Origin: Acidobacteriota bacterium
GTDB taxonomy: Bacteria; Acidobacteriota; Terriglobia; Terriglobales; Acidobacteriaceae
Length of the DNA: 8,412 bases
Direction of reading: 5' to 3'
NCBI GenBank assembly: GCA_021801945.1
Contig: JAKABE010000118.1
Location: forward strand, 1 to 8,412
A program made the position numbers and the translations under genes. The notes beneath the pieces were generated by a model. That model was not told the origin of the DNA and ran no database searches. It worked only from the letters and a program-made list of their open reading frames with translations. Positions 5,547 to 8,412 of this stretch are shown here, piece by piece. The stretch's first letter is position 1. Each line of letters starts with the position of its first letter.

Positions 5547-7450
5547 TGAAACTGGACCGCCGGAGATTTGTGAACGCCTGCGCGGCCGCGGGGATTGCAT
5601 CGCCGCTGCTGCCGGGAATCCTGTACACACTGGCCGTGCAGGCGCAGGAGGCTGCGGGCACAAGCAAGGCAACTAATCGGGCAAAGATTACACCGGCGAT
5701 GCTCGACCGGGCCGCGGAGCTGGCCGGTGTGGGACCGTTCACCGCCGCACAGAGGCAGATGATGCTCGACGGCCTGAACGAGCAGCGCGGGGCGTACGCG
5801 GAGATTCGCGCGCTCCATCTGCCCAACTCCGTGCCGCCGGCTTACGTGTTTCATCCTCAGCCGGCGGCGGAGGCAGACCGCGGGCCGAATGCTGCATCTT
5901 TGCCGGCCCCAACTGCGGAAATGATGGCCAGTGCCGGTTCCCTCACGGCTGCGGCCGCCGCACCTGCGCGTCTCGAAGACCTGGCCTTCGCCACCATCGG
6001 CGATCTTGCATTGCTCCTGCAAAATCGCAAGATCACCTCCCTCGCGCTCACCGAGATGTACATCGCTCGACTCAAGCGCTACGACCCGCTGCTGCATTTT
6101 GTAATTACGCTGACCGAGGAGCGGGCGATTGCGCAGGCCAAAGCCGCCGACGCGGAGATTGCCGCCGGCCGCTATCGCGGGCCGCTGCACGGGATTCCTT
6201 GGGGCGCGAAGGACCTGCTGGCCGTGAAGGGTTACCCAACCACGTGGGGCGCGAGAGGCTTCGAGCACCAGGTGATCGACGAAGACGCAACCGTGGTCCA
6301 GAGGCTGGACGCGGCGGGCGCGGTGCTGGTGGCCAAGCTCACGCTGGGGGCGCTGGCCATGGGCGACTGGTGGTTTGGCGGGCGCACACGCAATCCGTGG
6401 AACCCGGCGCAGGGATCGAGCGGCTCATCGGCCGGACCGGCCAGCGCTGTAGCCGCCGGCTGCGTGGGCTTCGCCATCGGCTCGGAGACGCTGGGCTCCA
6501 TCTCCTCGCCCTCGACGCGCTGCGGCTGCACGGGACTGCGGCCCAGCTTTGGGCTGGTTCCGCGCACCGGCGCCATGGCGCTGAGCTGGACGATGGACAA
6601 GCTCGGCCCCATCTGCCGCTCAGTGAACGATTGCGCGCTGGTGCTCCAAGCCATCGCCGGGCCCGACGGCAAAGATACAGCGGCGGCAAACGCAGATTTT
6701 CGCTGGGATCCGGACTTCGATTGGCGCACGCTGCGCATCGGCTCTCTGAAGAGCGAGTTCGAACCGCCGGCGCCGCTGAAGCCGGCCCAACCCGCGCCGA
6801 ACGAAACCGCCGGGGAAAAGAAAAAGCGCGAGGAGGCGAACGCCGCCGCGCAGGCCGCGCATGCCCGCCGTGTCTACGACCGGCGCTACGAGCTGGCCGC
6901 GCTCGCCAAGCTGCACTCCATGGGCGTGAACCTGATCCCGGTCGAGCTGCCCAAGCTGCCGTGGGATGCGATGGCGCCTCTCTTGACCGCCGAGGCCGCG
7001 GCGGCCTTCGACCAGCTGACCATGACCGGCCGCGACCGCCTGCTCACCCGGCAAGGGCCCGACGACTGGCCCAACCAGTTCCGCATCGCGCGCTTCTACC
7101 CGGCGGTCGAGTACATCCAGGCCAACCGCGCGCGCACGCTGGGCGTCGAGCAGATTGCGACACTCTTCCGGCAGGTAGACGTCATCGTAACGCCCACCAC
7201 CAGCGAGCAGCTCGTCGCCACCAACCTGACTGGCAATCCCGCGCTGATCTTGCCCAACGGCTTCCGCGGCTCGGACGCGCCCCCGCCGCCGCCCGCGGAT
7301 AACGGCGAGAGCGACGACATTGGCGGACCCGGAACGCCGGTCTCGCTGACCTTTCTGGCCGGCCTTTACCAGGACGCCAAGCTGGCCGCCTTTGCCCGCG
7401 TCTACCAGCAAGCCACAGGCTTCGAGAATCTGCATCCGAAGCTGGGGTGA
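5546..7450 (+). CDS. Tat-exported amidase (amidase signature family)
   Basis: Amidase-signature enzymes hydrolyse carboxamide bonds with a Ser-cisSer-Lys triad. I start it at ATG 5546 (634 residues), not at the in-frame TTG 5513, because GGAAGGGG lies 9 nt upstream and the product then opens with a textbook Tat signal: MKLDRRRFVN (RRRFV motif at 5-9), a hydrophobic stretch and an AVQA cleavage site near residue 33. The catalytic domain begins at about 150. Lys222 (GAKDLL), cis-Ser291 (GSSGSSAG, 290-297) and nucleophile Ser318 (GSETLGSISSPS) form the expected triad. The usual TGGS near the nucleophile reads TLGS here. A charged Pro/Ala/Lys/Glu-rich insertion sits at about 405-440, and a Pro-rich loop lies near the C-terminus. 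Export in folded form rules out the GatA role in tRNA-Gln/Asn amidation; the substrate is unknown. The 3' end converges on the patatin-like gene. Confidence 0.92.
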   Translation: MKLDRRRFVNACAAAGIASPLLPGILYTLAVQAQEAAGTSKATNRAKITPAMLDRAAELAGVGPFTAAQRQMMLDGLNEQRGAYAEIRALHLPNSVPPAYVFHPQPAAEADRGPNAASLPAPTAEMMASAGSLTAAAAAPARLEDLAFATIGDLALLLQNRKITSLALTEMYIARLKRYDPLLHFVITLTEERAIAQAKAADAEIAAGRYRGPLHGIPWGAKDLLAVKGYPTTWGARGFEHQVIDEDATVVQRLDAAGAVLVAKLTLGALAMGDWWFGGRTRNPWNPAQGSSGSSAGPASAVAAGCVGFAIGSETLGSISSPSTRCGCTGLRPSFGLVPRTGAMALSWTMDKLGPICRSVNDCALVLQAIAGPDGKDTAAANADFRWDPDFDWRTLRIGSLKSEFEPPAPLKPAQPAPNETAGEKKKREEANAAAQAAHARRVYDRRYELAALAKLHSMGVNLIPVELPKLPWDAMAPLLTAEAAAAFDQLTMTGRDRLLTRQGPDDWPNQFRIARFYPAVEYIQANRARTLGVEQIATLFRQVDVIVTPTTSEQLVATNLTGNPALILPNGFRGSDAPPPPPADNGESDDIGGPGTPVSLTFLAGLYQDAKLAAFARVYQQATGFENLHPKLG

Positions 7451-7466
7451 AGCAACGTCAGACGCA

Positions 7467-7480
7467 TCCTCCCCGGAGGA
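7467..7480. other. Small hairpin in the convergent gap
   Basis: TCCTCC (7467-7472) and GGAGGA (7475-7480) form a perfect inverted repeat with a 2-nt centre; physically a 5-bp stem with a 4-nt loop. It lies in the 35-bp gap between the converging stop codons at 7450 and 7488, where a shared bidirectional terminator would be expected. There is no T-run on either strand, so if it ends transcription it would not be by the standard mechanism. Confidence 0.3.
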
Positions 7481-7485
7481 GAGAC

Positions 7486-8412
7486 TCATTGCAGGGCGAG
7501 CCAGGCTGCTTTGGCCTGACTGTAGGAATCCTGCCCGATCTCTCTCTGCAGTCCGCTGCTCATACGGATGGGTTGATTGCGCACTTTGTCGCACAACCAG
7601 AGGCTGGCCAGATTCCGGATGGCCTCCACCTGATTCTGAGCGACTGCGTCCATTGCCAGCTTGGCGATGAACTTGAATGCATCCTGGCTGAGGCCCTGCG
7701 GAAGTACCCATTGTCCGGCGGCATCCCAAACGGGCGAGATCATGGGGCTCATCCGCACGACCCGGCTGTCAACAGGCGAGGGCAATCCGGGAGAGCCGCC
7801 GGTGAGAACGTGGGCCAGAAAACTGGCGACGTCCGGCGGATCGTCAACGATGGCACCGGCCAGCTTTTCGAGATCGCGAAGAAAGCACGGTTTTGCCGGA
7901 TACGCGTAGAAGACAACCGGCGGCCCACCTGCCGGCGGCGGCGGCAGGCAAACAGTGCCAGTGCCGATCGAAAGCGCAAGGATCGACTCCGGACGCTGGC
8001 CCATCACGACTGCCTCGGCCACCGCGACCAGGACCGGGTTGTTGTAGCCGCTGACCCCACCGTCCCAATAGCGCTTGCCCGGCTGGCTGGGAAATTCCGC
8101 GGGCCTGTCGAAGTAGAGTACTGGGGCGTCTGTGGATGCGTGAATTGCGTCGGCCAGACGCACCGGCGCGGGATCGCCGTTTCCCAAAGCGGGGCCGCTG
8201 GCCGACGCGGAACGGAAGAACTGGCCCCGGTTTCGGTCGTAGTCGAACGACGTTATGAGCAAGTGAACCGGTTTGCCCGAACCGGTGGCAAGAATGTCAT
8301 TGGCCGCCTGCGGAAGAAGCCACCGCCCGCGAGCGGGCAGCGCCGCCAGCAAGCCTTGCAGCTTTTTGGCTGTTCTGTACTTGGGTGTGTAGGGCAGATG
8401 CAACTTCCCGAC
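7486..8412 (-). CDS. Patatin-like phospholipase family protein (5' end beyond window)
   Basis: Patatin-like enzymes are lipid acyl hydrolases with a Ser-Asp dyad. The minus-strand frame is open to the right edge (309 codons); the TTG at 8401-8403 is not the true start, since the reading continues as VGKLHLPYTPKY and the family needs about 100 more residues upstream. Visible landmarks are the YTPKY/LQGLLAALP helix, LLITSFDYDRNRGQFFRS (the conserved strand that follows the nucleophile region), AIHASTDAPVLYF, and the catalytic Asp in YWDGGVSGYNNPVLVAVAEA (Asp codon at 8062-8064), then LALSIGTGTV. The oxyanion-hole GGGxRG and the nucleophile GxSxG should lie outside the window, so activity cannot be confirmed here. 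The C-terminal part (about 7500-7900) is an extension with an LSxxxxDAF-like region that I do not recognise. The gene ends 35 bp from the amidase stop on the opposite strand. Confidence 0.88.
   Translation of the reverse strand, partial: VGKLHLPYTPKYRTAKKLQGLLAALPARGRWLLPQAANDILATGSGKPVHLLITSFDYDRNRGQFFRSASASGPALGNGDPAPVRLADAIHASTDAPVLYFDRPAEFPSQPGKRYWDGGVSGYNNPVLVAVAEAVVMGQRPESILALSIGTGTVCLPPPPAGGPPVVFYAYPAKPCFLRDLEKLAGAIVDDPPDVASFLAHVLTGGSPGLPSPVDSRVVRMSPMISPVWDAAGQWVLPQGLSQDAFKFIAKLAMDAVAQNQVEAIRNLASLWLCDKVRNQPIRMSSGLQREIGQDSYSQAKAAWLALQ

Noticed and set aside
5132..6268. Long minus-strand open frame (378 codons) opposite the beta-barrel and amidase genes
   Set aside because: It crosses two well-supported plus-strand genes and an intergenic region, is Arg/Gly/Cys-rich and low in motif content, as expected of a shadow frame in GC-rich DNA.
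6199..7302. Plus-strand open frame (367 codons) inside the amidase gene in another frame
   Set aside because: Its product is extremely Arg/Gly/Ala-rich without domains, while the overlapping amidase frame has the whole catalytic triad.
6620..7729. Minus-strand open frame (369 codons) overlapping the amidase and patatin-like genes
   Set aside because: It conflicts with two recognised genes and shows no family signature.
1..8412. CRISPR array, tRNA/rRNA gene, insertion sequence or phage region
   Set aside because: I saw no spaced direct repeats, no cloverleaf-type sequence, and no transposase or phage protein motifs on either strand.

Overview
This is a GC-rich bacterial chromosomal window with five well-supported protein genes and one extra partial gene: six coding regions in total, two of them cut by the window edges. 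The gene set suggests a Gram-negative soil-type bacterium. It has an outer-membrane beta-barrel protein, a Tat-exported amidase, a secreted GH31 glycosidase and a patatin-type lipase. The overall flavour (GC bias, exported glycosidase, acidobacterial-looking amidase and small palindromic repeat) resembles Acidobacteriota, class Terriglobia. That placement is from memory and not proven by anything in the window.

Layout. Positions 1-543 (minus) hold a GNAT acetyltransferase that runs off the left edge. A 106-bp divergent gap separates it from era at 650-1681 (plus), a ribosome-assembly GTPase carrying an unusual in-frame insertion built on a palindromic DNA element. After 67 bp comes a large secreted GH31 family glycosidase at 1749-4550 (plus). 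A gene-free stretch of 239 bp leads to a small outer-membrane beta-barrel protein at 4790-5380 (plus), followed by a possible intrinsic terminator. An amidase-signature enzyme with a Tat signal lies at 5546-7450 (plus), and its start codon is immediately preceded by a perfect 9-bp hairpin that holds the Shine-Dalgarno sequence in its loop. Converging on it with only 35 bp between stops is a patatin-like phospholipase at 7486-8412 (minus), whose N-terminal half lies beyond the right edge.

How the genes relate. I see no single pathway or defence system here. Era is a housekeeping gene. The GH31 enzyme, the beta-barrel protein and the amidase are three separately spaced genes for cell-envelope or exported proteins and may be independently transcribed. 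The patatin gene is not accompanied within this window by a nucleotide cyclase or other signalling partner. The most interesting signals are small: the palindromic insertion inside era and the start-site hairpin of the amidase gene.
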